A stretch of 64,000 bases of DNA, from NCBI RefSeq assembly GCF_023503965.1, contig NZ_CP097298.1, positions 1,257,001 to 1,321,000 on the forward strand. The letters run 5' to 3'. This document shows, in pieces, positions 41,241 to 51,511 of this stretch. A program made the translations under genes and the position numbers. Position 1 is the stretch's first letter. The number at the start of each line of letters is the position of its first letter. Under the pieces are notes generated by a model. That model did not search any database and had not been told where the DNA came from. It was given only the letters and a program-made list of their open reading frames with translations. The stretch comes from Brevundimonas albigilva. Its GTDB lineage: Bacteria > Pseudomonadota > Alphaproteobacteria > Caulobacterales > Caulobacteraceae.

Positions 41241-43668
41241 ATGACCATCGCCGATGGCCGCACCATCACGCTTGCTCGCCGCACCTTCGTCACGGGCCTG
41301 CTCGGCGCCGTCGCGGCGGCCCCCCTGGCCGGGCCGGCGCGCGCCCAGCCGGTCGGCCGGAAGCGGGCGCCCTCTACAAGGACGCCGCCCAGCCCGTGGC
41401 CGCGCGGGTCGAGGACCTGCTGCGCCGCATGACGCTGGAGGAGAAGGTCGCCCAGATGGTCGGCATCTGGGAAAAGAAGGGCGACATCCAGACGGCCAAC
41501 GGCGACTTCGCGCCGGACAAGGCCTCGCGAGCCTTCCCGCACGGCCTGGGGCAGATCTCCCGTCCGTCGGACTTCCGCGGCGTCGATCCCAGCCAGAACG
41601 GCGCGGCCGGCGCCTCGGGCGAGGCGGTCAATCGCGACGCGCGCCAGACCGCCGACTACATCAATGCGGCCCAGCGCTGGGCGGTCGAGCAGACCCGCCT
41701 GGGCATCCCGATCCTCATGCACGAGGAGGCGCTGCACGGCTATGTGGCGCGCGGCGCGACCAGCTTCCCGCAGTCGATCGCCCTCGCCTCGACCTGGGAC
41801 CCCGAACTGGTCACCCGCGTCTTCTCGGTGGCGGCGCGCGAGATGCGGGCGCGCGGCGCCCAGCTGGCGCTGGCCCCGGTCGTCGACGTGGCGCGCGATC
41901 CGCGCTGGGGCCGGATCGAGGAGACCTATGGCGAGGATCCGCACCTGGTCTCGGAAATGGGCCTGGCCGCCATCCGCGGCTTCCAGGGCGAGACCCTGCC
42001 GCTGGCGCCGGACAAGGTGCTGGTCACGCTGAAGCACATGACCGGCCACGGCCAGCCCGAGAACGGCACCAACGTCGGCCCGGCCGACATCTCCGAACGG
42101 ACCCTGCGCGAGAACTTCTTCCCGCCGTTCGAGCGGGCGGTGACCGAACTGCCGGTGCAGGCGGTGATGGCCTCCTACAACGAGATCGACGGCCTGCCGT
42201 CGCACGCCAACCGCTGGCTGCTGCACGACGTGCTGCGCGGGGAATGGAGCTACAAGGGTTCGGTGGTGTCTGACTATTTCGCCATCCGCGAGCTGAACAC
42301 CCGCCACCAGATGTTCGGCTCGATCCAGGAGGCGGCGATGCGCGCGCTGGACGCCGGCGTCGACATCGAACTGCCGGACGGCGAGGGCTACAACCACCTG
42401 CCGGAACTGGTGCGGTCGGGCCAGGTGACCGAGGCCCAGATCGACGAGGCTGTGCGCCGCCTGCTGACCATGAAGTTCCTGTCGGGCGTGTTCGAGACCC
42501 CCTATGTCGATGCGGCGGCGGCGGAGGCCAAGGAAGCCACGCCGGACGCCGTGGCCCTGGCGCGCGAGACGGCGCAGCGGGCGATGGTGCTGCTGAAAAA
42601 CGATCAGGGCGTCCTGCCGCTCAAGGCCGACCGCATCCGCAAGCTGGCGGTCCTGGGAACCCATGCGCGCGATACGCCGATCGGCGGCTATTCCGAGGTG
42701 CCGCGCCACGTCGTCAGCGTGCTGGAAGGCCTTCAGGCCGAGGGGCGCGGCAAGTTCGAGGTGGTCTATTCCGAGGCCGTGCGAATCACCGAGAGCCGCG
42801 TCTGGGCCGCCGACGAGGTCACGCTGGTCGATCCGGCGGTCAACGCCCGGCTGATCGAACGCGCGGTCGCCGACGCCCGCGACGCCGACGTGATCGTGAT
42901 GGTGCTGGGCGACAACGAGCAGACCAGCCGCGAGGCCTGGGCCGACCAGCACCTGGGCGACCGCGACTCGCTGGAACTGCTGGGTCAGCAGAACGACCTG
43001 GCGCGGGCGATCTTCGCCCTGAACAAGCCGACCGTGGTGCTGCTGCTGAACGGCCGCCCGCTGTCGGTCAACTATCTGGCCGAGAACGCGCCGGCCCTGA
43101 TCGAGGGCTGGTATCTGGGCCAGGAGACCGGCCACGCCGTCGCCGACGTGCTGTTCGGCCGCGTCAGCCCCGGCGGCAAGCTGCCGGTGTCGATCGCGCG
43201 GTCGGTCGGCCAGCTGCCGATCTTCTACAACTACAAGCCCAGCGCGCGGCGCGGCTATCTGTTCGACACCACCGCGCCGCTCTATCCGTTCGGCTACGGC
43301 CTCAGCTACACCACCTTCGAAATGTCCGAGCCGCGCCTGGCGCGCGCTCCTCCATCGGCATGGGCCAGAGCGTCCAGGTGTCCGTGGACGTGCGGAACAC
43401 CGGCGGGGTGAAGGGCGACGAGGTGGTCCAGCTGTACATCCGCGACGACCAGGCCTCGGTCACCCGTCCGGTCAAGGAGCTGAAGCACTTCAAGCGCGTG
43501 ACGCTGGAGCCGGGCGCGCGAACCACGGTGACCTTCGAGATCAGGCCGTCCGACCTGTGGTTCTGGAACATCGACATGGAGCGGGTGGTCGAGCCCGGGA
43601 CCTTCACCATCAGCGCCGGCCCGAACTCGGCCGAGCTGAAGTCCACGACCCTGACCGTGACGGAGTAG
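41241..43668 (+). CDS. GH3 beta-xylosidase/beta-glucosidase (frameshifted)
   Basis: An exported glycoside hydrolase of ~808 residues. A Tat-type signal (ARRTFVTGLLGAVAAAPLAG) precedes LLRRMTLEEKVAQMVGIWEK, KHMTGHGQPENGTN and VVSDYFAIREL, where the Asp is the GH3 nucleophile. The C-terminal sandwich (PDAVALARETAQRAMVLLKN) and a fibronectin-like domain (VSVDVRNTGGVKGDEVVQLY) follow. Two one-base gaps break it: ~41362 (between the signal and EAGALYKDAA) and ~43347 (before SSIGMGQSV). Context favours xylo-oligosaccharides as substrate. First gene of a three-gene operon behind a XylR box. Confidence 0.92.
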
Positions 43669-43673
43669 GATCG

Positions 43674-45602
43674 ATGCCGCGTCCTGTCGTCGCCGCCGTG
43701 ACCCTTCTGCTGGCGGCGACGCCGGCGGTCGCCCAGACGCCCGCCGCCCCCAGTCTGGCGCCCCTCTTTTCCGACCACGCCGTGCTGCAGCGCGACCGGC
43801 CGATCCCGGTCTGGGGCGCCGGGACGCCGGGGGCGGCGCTGACCGTCGAGCTGGACGGCCGAACGGCGCGGACCGTCGTCGGCGCGGACGGCCGCTGGCG
43901 CGCGGAACTGCCGGCCCATGCGGCGGGCGGCCCCTATGAGCTGCGCGTCCGGGGCGCCGGGGGCGAGGCGACGGCCGGCGACGTGCTGGTCGGCGACGTC
44001 TGGCTGTGCTCGGGCCAGTCGAACATGGAGCTGCCGGTCGAGCGGACGCTGAACGCGCCCAGCGTGATCGGCGCGGCCAATGACGACGGCATCCGGCTGA
44101 TCACGGTGCAGAAGGACTTCGACGTCGCGGCGCAGGACACGTTCCGCAATCCCCTGGCCTGGGCGGCGGCGTCGCCCGCCTCGGTCGGCGGCTTTTCGGC
44201 CGCCTGCTATTATTTCGCCCAGGAGCTGAGGCGCGACCACGACGTGCCCACGGGCCTGATCAGCAGCAACTGGGGCGGCTCGAACATCGAGACCTGGATG
44301 TCGCCCAAGGCGCTGGCGGCGCAGGGCTATGGCGACCAACTGTCGATCCTGTCGGAGATGGCGACCGATCCCGTCGCGGCCCAGGGCCGGTGGGGTCTGA
44401 GATGGCAGGCGTGGTGGGAAGGCCTGGCGACCGACAGGCCCTGGTCGCCGGATGACGCCGGCGAATGGACGCCGGTTCCCGTCATGGAGCCGTGGGAACG
44501 CTGGGGCGTCCCGGCGCTGGCGAACTACAACGGCATGGTCTGGTATAGGCTGGACATCGACCTGGCGGCGGACCAGGCGGCGGCGGGGCGGACCCTGTCG
44601 CTGGGCGGCGTCGACGAGGCGGACCAGACCTGGGTCAACGGCGTGGCGGTGGGGGCGTCCGGATCGGGCGACCGCCTGTACGCCCTGCCCGCCGGCCTGC
44701 TGAAGGCCGGACGCAACACCGTGGTCGTCAACGCCTATGACACCTGGGAGGTCGGCGGCCTGTACGGGCCGGCCGAGAAGCGGGCCCTGGTGCTGGCCGA
44801 CGGCGGGCGCGTGCCGCTGGACCCGGCGGGATGGCGCTATCGCGTGGCCGGCGACGTGACCGCCGCGCCGCCGAGAGGGCCGTGGTCGTCCACCTCGGGC
44901 CTGACGACCATCGCCAACGCCATGATCGCGCCGCTGCACGACTATGGGCTGCGGGGCGCGCTCTGGTACCAGGGCGAGTCCAACACCGGCGCGGGGAAAC
45001 AGTACCAGGCGCTGCTGACCGGACTGATGGCCGACTGGCGCGAGCGGTTCGGGCCGGACCTGTCGTTCCTGGTGGTGCAGTTGGCCAACTTCGGCGCGCC
45101 GCCGTCGGCGCCCGGCCCCTCGGGCTGGGCCGAACTGCGCGAGAGCCAGCGGCTGGCGGTGGCGGCGGACGACAACGCCGGCCTGGCGGTGGCCATCGAC
45201 CTGGGCGACCGCTGGGACATCCACCCGGCGCAGAAGCAGGAGCTGGGCCGGCGCCTGGCGCGGGCCGCGCGGCACGTCGTCTATGGCGACCCGGCGCCGC
45301 CATCGGGGCCGGTCCCCGCCTCCGTCCGGCGCGAGGGCGGCGAGATCGTCGTGGCCTTCGACGACGTGACCGGGACGCTGAAGACGCTGAGCGGCGCCCA
45401 GGCCATCGGCTTCGAACTGTGCGACGGCGACGCCTGCCGCTACGCCGCCTCGGCCGCCGCCTCGGGCGCGGAAGTGCGGCTGGCCGCGCCCGCCGGAGAT
45501 TCGGTGTCGGAGGTCCGCTTCTGCTGGGCCGACAGTCCGGTGTGCAACCTCTATGACGCCGCGGGCCTGCCCGCCGGGCCGTTTCGGATGGAGGTCCGCT
45601 GA
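43674..45602 (+). CDS. SGNH acetylesterase, sialate O-acetylesterase-like
   Basis: A 642-residue secreted esterase. Signal peptide MPRPVVAAVTLLLAATPAVA. Block I is CSGQSNMELPVERT with the nucleophile Ser, GLISSNWGGSNIETWMS is block II, WYQGESNTGAGKQYQ block III, and the Asp/His pair is in RWDIHPAQKQELG. A jelly-roll domain (WYRLDIDLAA, LGGVDEADQTWVNG) is inserted in the middle, typical for the SIAE family. In a xylan locus the likely substrate is O-acetyl groups on xylan rather than sialate. Five bases after GH3; TGATG overlap with GH115. Confidence 0.88.
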   Translation: MPRPVVAAVTLLLAATPAVAQTPAAPSLAPLFSDHAVLQRDRPIPVWGAGTPGAALTVELDGRTARTVVGADGRWRAELPAHAAGGPYELRVRGAGGEATAGDVLVGDVWLCSGQSNMELPVERTLNAPSVIGAANDDGIRLITVQKDFDVAAQDTFRNPLAWAAASPASVGGFSAACYYFAQELRRDHDVPTGLISSNWGGSNIETWMSPKALAAQGYGDQLSILSEMATDPVAAQGRWGLRWQAWWEGLATDRPWSPDDAGEWTPVPVMEPWERWGVPALANYNGMVWYRLDIDLAADQAAAGRTLSLGGVDEADQTWVNGVAVGASGSGDRLYALPAGLLKAGRNTVVVNAYDTWEVGGLYGPAEKRALVLADGGRVPLDPAGWRYRVAGDVTAAPPRGPWSSTSGLTTIANAMIAPLHDYGLRGALWYQGESNTGAGKQYQALLTGLMADWRERFGPDLSFLVVQLANFGAPPSAPGPSGWAELRESQRLAVAADDNAGLAVAIDLGDRWDIHPAQKQELGRRLARAARHVVYGDPAPPSGPVPASVRREGGEIVVAFDDVTGTLKTLSGAQAIGFELCDGDACRYAASAAASGAEVRLAAPAGDSVSEVRFCWADSPVCNLYDAAGLPAGPFRMEVR

Positions 45603-48439
45603 TGCGACGGTCCCGCCTGTCTGTCGCGGTCGCGGCCGCCGCCCTGGTCCTTTGCGCCGGAGCGCCGGCCGTCGCCTGCCAGGGCCTGGTCGCCGTGTGC
45701 GAACAGGCGTCGGCGGACGGCGCGTCGCTGATCGTCGGAGGACGGCCGGCGCGGGTGCTGACCGATCCGGGCGACTGGCCCGGCGTGATCCGCGCCGCCC
45801 ACGACCTGCAGGCGGACCTGGGCCGCGTCTCGGGCGGCGGCGCGCCGGCGGAGGACGGGCCGGTGGTGCTGGTCGGGACGGCCGGGCGCAACGCCGTCAT
45901 CGACCGGCTGATCGCCGAGGGCCGCCTGCCCGCCCCGACCGGCTGGGACGGCTTTGTCCAGGCGGTGGTCGAGCGGCCTATGGACGGCGTCGCCCGCGCC
46001 CTGGTGATCGCCGGGGCGGACAAGCGCGGGACGATCTACGGCGCCTACGACATCTCGGAACGGGCAGGCGTGTCGCCCTGGGCGTGGTGGGCCGACGTGC
46101 CGGTCGCGGTGCGCCGCGACCTGTCGCTGACGCCGGGCCGGCGCGCCGATGCGCCGGCCGTCCGCTATCGCGGCGTCTTCCTGAACGACGAGGAGCCGGC
46201 GCTGGGCGACTGGGTGCGGCAGACGTTCGGCGGCTTCAACCACGCCTTCTACGAGAAGGTGTTCGAGCTGATCCTGCGGCTGAAGGGCAATGTCCTGTGG
46301 CCGGCCATGTGGGGCAAGGCCTTCTACGACGACGACCCGCTGAACGCCGTGATGGCCGACGAATACGGGGTCGTCATCGGCACGTCGCACCACGAGCCCC
46401 TGGCCCGCGCCCATGTCGAATGGGAGCGCTATGGCGAGGGCGCCTGGGACTGGCGGACCAACCGCGAGGTCCTGAGCCGATTCTGGCGCGATGGCGTCAG
46501 ACGACGCGGGACCACCGAAAGCCTGGTCACCATCGGCATGCGCGGCGACGGCGACGAGGCGATGAGCGAGGACACGGCCATCCCCCTGCTGGAAGACATC
46601 GTCCGTTCGCAGCGCCGGATCATCGAGGCCGTCACCGGACGGCCCGCTGCCGAGACGCCCCAGGTCTGGGCCCTCTACAAGGAGGTGCAGGACTATTACG
46701 ACCAGGGCATGCGGGTCCCGGACGACGTGACCCTGCTGTTCGCGGACGACAACTGGGGCAACATCCGCCGCCTGCCCGCGCCCGGCGACCGGGCCGGCGG
46801 GTCGGGGGTCTATTATCACTTCGACTATGTCGGCGGGCCGCGGAACTACAAGTGGCTGAACACGACCCAGAACGAGCGGACGTGGGAGCAGATGCGGCTG
46901 GCGTGGCAGGCGGGGGCGGATCGGCTGTGGGTGGTCAACGTCGGCGACCTGAAGCCGATGGAGGTCCCCATCGACTTCTTCCTGGACCAGGCGTGGGACC
47001 CGCAAGGCATGACGGTCGAGCGGATGGCCGGGTGGTCGCGCGACTGGGCGCGGGCGCAGTTCGGCGAGGCGCAGGCGGACGAGATCGCGGAGCTGATCGA
47101 CCTCTACACCCGCTACAACAGCCGCCGGAAACCCGAGCTGATCGGGCCGGACACCTTCAGCCTGGTCAACCACGGCGAGGCCGACCGGATCGAGGCCGAA
47201 TGGGCCGAACTGGCGGCGCGGGCGGACAGGGTCCGGGCGAGCCTGCCTGCGGAATACGACGACGCCTTCGTCCAGCTGGTCTGGTTCCCGATCCAGGCCA
47301 GCGGCAATGTCACCGCCCTGCATATCGAGACGGGTCGCAACCGGCTGTACGCCGCCCAGGGTCGCTGGCAGGCGGCGCAGGCGGCGGCCGAGGCCGTGCG
47401 CGCCCGCTTCGCGCGGGACGTGGAACTGGAGGCGATCTACCACGGGCTGAAGGGCGGCAAGTGGGACCACATGATGTCCCAGACCCACATCAGCTATGAC
47501 GACTGGCAGCAGCCGGAGCGGGACGTCCTGCCCGAGCTGGCGACGGCGCGGGCCGAGCGCGGGGCCCGGCTGGGCGTGGCGGTGGAAGGCCGGGCCGAAG
47601 CCGTGGCGGCGGGCGCCGGGGCGCGCCTGCCCGAGCTTTCGCCCTACAGCGCCGCCCGCTGGATCGAGGTGTTCGACCGGGGCGACCGGCCGGCGGATTT
47701 CCGCATCGAGGCCGGGGCGCCGTGGCTGAGGCTGTCGCGGACGGAGGGGCGCGCGGGAGAGACGACGCGGATCGCGGTGTCGGCCGACTGGGCCGCCGTC
47801 CCCGCCGGTCGGCACGAGGTCCCGGTGACCGTGACCGGGCCGGACGGCGCCGTCGTCGTCACCGCCGTGGTGACCAGGCCCGCCGAGCCCCCGGCCGCGG
47901 GACGCTTCGTCGAGAGCGACGGGGCGGTGGCGGTCGAGGCCGTGGATTACACCCGCGCGATCGGCGGGCCGGGTGTGGACTGGCAGGCGGCGCCTGGCCT
48001 GGGGCGCACGGGATCGGCGGTCACCACGGCGTCGTCGGACGCGGTCGGGTTGACGCCGGGCGGCGACGGGCCCCGGCTGGAGTACGACATCCACCTGACC
48101 GAGGCGGGCGAGGCGGAGGTGCAGCTGTGGCTTTCGCCCACGCTGGATTTCCGTGGGCGCGACGGCTTGCGCTACGCCGTGTCGATCGACGACGGCCCGG
48201 CCCAGGTCGTGACCCTGGACCTGCTTGCGGCCGGCGCCGGAGAGAATGCGGACTGGGACCGCGCCGTCTCGGACAATCTCGCGCGGACGGTGTCGCGCCA
48301 TCGGGTCGCGACGCCGGGACCGCACACGGTCAAGGTCTGGCTGGTCGATTCCGGCCTGGTGTTCCAGCGGCTGGTGGTGGCGACGAAGCCCCTGCCCGAC
48401 AGCTATATGGGACCGCCCAACAGCGCGAGGGCGGACTAG
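45602..48439 (+). CDS. GH115 xylan alpha-1,2-glucuronidase
   Basis: A 945-residue exported enzyme removing (4-O-methyl)glucuronic acid from xylan. Signal peptide MRRSRLSVAVAAAALVLCAG. Family marks: ADKRGTIYGAYDISERAGVS, RYRGVFLNDEEPALGDWV, LRLKGNVLWPAMWGKAFYDD, IGTSHHEPLARA, LLFADDNWGNIRRLP and YYHFDYVGGPRNYKWLNT. The C-terminal ~300 residues are beta-rich accessory domains. Length fits the family. Last gene of the GH3-esterase-GH115 operon. Confidence 0.94.
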   Translation: MRRSRLSVAVAAAALVLCAGAPAVACQGLVAVCEQASADGASLIVGGRPARVLTDPGDWPGVIRAAHDLQADLGRVSGGGAPAEDGPVVLVGTAGRNAVIDRLIAEGRLPAPTGWDGFVQAVVERPMDGVARALVIAGADKRGTIYGAYDISERAGVSPWAWWADVPVAVRRDLSLTPGRRADAPAVRYRGVFLNDEEPALGDWVRQTFGGFNHAFYEKVFELILRLKGNVLWPAMWGKAFYDDDPLNAVMADEYGVVIGTSHHEPLARAHVEWERYGEGAWDWRTNREVLSRFWRDGVRRRGTTESLVTIGMRGDGDEAMSEDTAIPLLEDIVRSQRRIIEAVTGRPAAETPQVWALYKEVQDYYDQGMRVPDDVTLLFADDNWGNIRRLPAPGDRAGGSGVYYHFDYVGGPRNYKWLNTTQNERTWEQMRLAWQAGADRLWVVNVGDLKPMEVPIDFFLDQAWDPQGMTVERMAGWSRDWARAQFGEAQADEIAELIDLYTRYNSRRKPELIGPDTFSLVNHGEADRIEAEWAELAARADRVRASLPAEYDDAFVQLVWFPIQASGNVTALHIETGRNRLYAAQGRWQAAQAAAEAVRARFARDVELEAIYHGLKGGKWDHMMSQTHISYDDWQQPERDVLPELATARAERGARLGVAVEGRAEAVAAGAGARLPELSPYSAARWIEVFDRGDRPADFRIEAGAPWLRLSRTEGRAGETTRIAVSADWAAVPAGRHEVPVTVTGPDGAVVVTAVVTRPAEPPAAGRFVESDGAVAVEAVDYTRAIGGPGVDWQAAPGLGRTGSAVTTASSDAVGLTPGGDGPRLEYDIHLTEAGEAEVQLWLSPTLDFRGRDGLRYAVSIDDGPAQVVTLDLLAAGAGENADWDRAVSDNLARTVSRHRVATPGPHTVKVWLVDSGLVFQRLVVATKPLPDSYMGPPNSARAD

Positions 48440-48513
48440 GTTCGATCGACATCCGGTTCCGGGACCAAAGCGGTGGCCAGCGACCGGCCCCTTCAATGTC
48501 GGTTGGGTCCAGG

Positions 48514-50204
48514 TCAGAACGCCGACTGGGCGAAGGGGCCGAAGACGGCGCCGACGAAGCCGCCGGCCGTGCGGGTGCTGAGCAGCGTGCCGTCCGCGCC
48601 CGCCAGGACGGTGGACCAGTCGCCGTCACCCTGCGCGACCGCGAAGTCGTAGGCGTCGCCGCGTCCGGCGATGCGGAACCGGATCGGCCCCTCGCCGGCC
48701 AGCGGCCGGCTGGCCAGCAGTTCGCCCCCGCTCGCCTGGTCGGGTCCGGCGCGGCGGCGCAGTTCGACGATGGCGCGGCCGTCCTGGCGCACCACGGACA
48801 GGGCGTACCAGTAGTCGTCGCTCTGGAGCACGGCGAGGCCGGCGCGGTCGCCCTCGCGCGTCGGCGCGGCGCGCAGCACGGTCTGGGCTTGCGCGTTCTG
48901 ATGCTGCTGGCGGCGAGCCAGGAAGGAGGGGTTGGCGTTGTCGCCCAGGCCGACCGGCCGCGCCTTCAGCGTCAGGGCGCCGGGATGGCTGTCGAGGTCG
49001 AACCAGGCCTCGCGCGGATTGCGCAGCATCATCCAGTAGGGCGGCAGGGCGGGCCCGTCGAACGCGTCCACGACCTCGAAATCGCCGCTCGTGGGCACGT
49101 CCGGCGCGGGTTGGGCCGGCAGGTTCGGCCGCTGGCCGACATACGGAATGGCCTCGCCCCGCTTCAGGATCACGGGCCAGTCGCCCGACCAGTCCACCGG
49201 CAGCAGGAAGGTCTCGCGCCCGGTGTTGTAGAAGTCGCCCTCATAGGGCCGCACCGCCAGGAAGGTCGCCGCCCACGCGCCGTCGGGCAGTTGCACCAGG
49301 TCGGCGTGGCCGGCGGAGGTGATGGGATTGGGCCGATCGCGCGGCAGGTCGCGCGCTGGGTCAGGATCGGATTGCCGGACCAGGGTTCGTAGGGGCCGTC
49401 GGGCTTGCGCGAGCGCAGCACGACCTGGGAGTGGCCCTCGGCCGTGCCGCCCTCAGCGCAGACCAGATAATACCAGTCGCCCTTGCGGATGAGGTGCGGC
49501 CCTTCGATCCAGATCGGGTTGGTCGAGGGATCGACGCCGCCGTCCACCAGCACCTTGCGCGGCCCGACGGTCTTTTTCCCGACGGGATCGAAGCGCTGGA
49601 TCCAGATGGCGCGGTGGCTCTCGTAGCGGGGCGTTCCCTCCGGCGGGCCGTTGTTGACGATCCAGGCCGAGCCGTCGGTGTCGAAGAACAGGCCTGGGTC
49701 GATGCCGCCCTTCAGATCGGGCAGCCAGACCGGATCGGACCAGGGACCGGCCGGACCGCTGGCGGTGATCAGGAAGTTGTCGCCGCAATCGACGCAGGTG
49801 TTCAGGATGTAGAAGGTCCCGTCCCTATGCTCGATCGTCGGGGCGAACACGCCGCGCGACAGGCCCAGGGTTCCGAAATCCAGCTGATCCGGCCGGTCGA
49901 TGGCGTTGCCGATCTGGGTCCAGCTGACCAGGTCGCGGCTGTGAAAGACCGGGATGCCCGGGAAGTAGGCGAAGGTCGAGGTGACCAGATAATAGTCGTC
50001 GCCGACGCGCGTGATCGACGGGTCGGGATAGAAGCCCTGCAGGATCGGGTTGCGGTACTGGTCGGCCGTCGGTTCGGCGCCCTGATGCGCGGCGTCGGTT
50101 CCGCGATAGACGAAATGGTCGAACACCGCCTCCTGCGCCGTCGCCCCGCCCGCGACCGCCGCCAGGGCGAGGGCCGCCAGGGCCGCGCTGCCTGTCCTCC
50201 TCAT
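48514..50204 (-). CDS. GH43 beta-xylosidase/arabinofuranosidase (frameshifted)
   Basis: About 563 residues with signal peptide MRRTGSAALAALALAAVAGG. Five-bladed propeller: general base Asp in NPILQGFYPDPSI, Asp in GGIDPGLFFDTDG, and general acid Glu in IWIEGPHLIRKG. A C-terminal beta-sandwich (GDFEVVDAFDGPALPPYWMM...YWYALSVV) is the usual xylan-specific accessory domain. A one-base defect near 49350 separates PILTQR from LPRDRPNPITSAGHADLVQL. ATG 50204 has GGGAGG upstream. Divergent from GH10 across a region with a XylR box and a GTCTGAGT element. Confidence 0.92.
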
Positions 50205-50234
50205 CCGATTGTCCTCCCGCGATTATTTTTCACT

Positions 50235-50247
50235 TGTCTGAGTTTTT
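50235..50247 (+). promoter_or_regulatory. GTCTGAGT element between GH43 and GH10
   Basis: TGTCTGAGTTTTT in the 83-bp divergent region. Second copy of the element seen at 40308, 54922 and 63685; here it lies 12 bp from the XylR box. Confidence 0.5.
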
Positions 50248-50259
50248 GCATTCGGCTCT

Positions 50260-50273
50260 TGTTAGCGCAACCA
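50260..50273. promoter_or_regulatory. XylR-type operator between GH43 and GH10
   Basis: TGTTAGCGCAACCA, one base off the palindromic consensus (A for T in the right half). It is 14 bp before the GH10 start and 55 bp from the GH43 start and could control both. Confidence 0.65.
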
Positions 50274-50287
50274 CAAGGAGGAAGACG

Positions 50288-51426
50288 ATGACCCAGGGCC
50301 TGACCCGTCGCGACCTGATGGCCGCCGCCGGCGCGTCGCGATCGCCCCGGCCGCCGCGCCGGCCTTCGCCGCCGAGCCCAGCCTGAACGATCTGGCGCGC
50401 GCCAACGGCCGCTTCTTCGGCAGCGCGGTCGGCGCCGGCGACGCGGGCGTCACGGCGTCGCTGGGCGATCCGACCTATCGCCGCCTGCTGACGCGCGAGT
50501 GCGGCCTGCTGGTCTGCGAGAACGAAATGAAGTGGTACGTGCTGCGGCCCGACGCCCAGACGTTCGACTTCTCCCGCGCCGATCGGATCGCCGACTTCGC
50601 GCGCGAGAACGGCATGGACCTGCGCGGCCACACCCTGCTGTGGCACCATCCGCAGTGGTTCCCGGCCTGGGTGGCGAAGCACGACTTCGGGCCCCAGCCC
50701 GCCACGGCGGCCGAGGCCATGGTGGTCGATCACATCCAGCGCGTCGCCGGTCGGTATCCGCAGATCCGCTCTTGGGACGTGGTCAACGAGACGGTGGACG
50801 CCGAGACCGGCGAACTGCGCGAGACGCCGCTGTCGCGCGCCATGGGGCAGTCGGTGCTGGACGTGGCCTTCCACGCCGCGCGCGAGGCCGCGCCCCAGGC
50901 CCAGTTGGTCTATAACGACTACATGAGCTGGGAGGCCGGGCACGAGAAGCACCGGGCCGGGGTGCTGCGCCTGCTGGAGGGCTTGAAGGCGCGCGGCGTC
51001 CCGATCGACGCCCTGGGCGTGCAGAGCCACATCGGCTCGGGCAACAGCGACGACTCGGTCGGCTTCGACACCGCCCAGGAGCGCGAATGGGGCGCCTTCA
51101 TGGACGAGGTCGTGGGCATGGGGCTGGAGGTCGTGATCACCGAGTTCGACGTCCACGACAAGAACCTGCCCGCCGATATCCCCTCGCGCGACGCCGCCGT
51201 CGCCGAACTGGGCCGGCGGTACCTAGATCAGATGCTGGCCTACCCGCAGACGACGGGCGTGGTCGCCTGGGGCATGGCGGATTCCCACAGTTGGCTTCAG
51301 GGCAACTGGCCCCGCGCCGACGGCCTGCCCAAACGGCCGACCCCCTATGACGCCGAGGGCCGCGCCAAGCCGCTGCGCACGGCGATCGCGGACGCCTTCC
51401 GCGCGGCCCCGCCAAGACCCGCATGA
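50288..51426 (+). CDS. GH10 endo-1,4-beta-xylanase (frameshifted)
   Basis: The backbone-cleaving xylanase, ~379 residues. A Tat-type signal MTQGLTRRDLMAAAGA is in one frame; the rest (AIAPAAAPAFAAEPSLNDLA) needs one added base near 50336. GH10 marks: CENEMKWYVL, FARENGMDLRGHTLLWHHPQ, acid/base Glu in WDVVNETVD and nucleophile Glu in VVITEFDVHDKN. ATG 50288 is preceded by AAGGAGG, which supports the start in spite of the break. Heads the xylose operon region with XylX 33 bp after. Confidence 0.93.
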
Positions 51427-51458
51427 GCCGCCCTTGACGCTCGGGCGTCCGCCCGCGA

Positions 51459-51472
51459 TGATAGCGCTAACA
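51459..51472. promoter_or_regulatory. XylR-type operator before xylX
   Basis: TGATAGCGCTAACA lies between the xylanase stop and xylX ATG 51512. It overlaps an upstream in-frame ATG at 51458, which is a reason to prefer the later start. Confidence 0.75.
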
Positions 51473-51511
51473 CTCAAGAACCGCTTCGCATTGACGGAGC
51501 TGGCGGGGGAA

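Noticed and set aside
45551..48496. A 981-codon minus-strand frame opposite GH115
   Set aside because: Arg/Pro/Gly-rich shadow without any family pattern.
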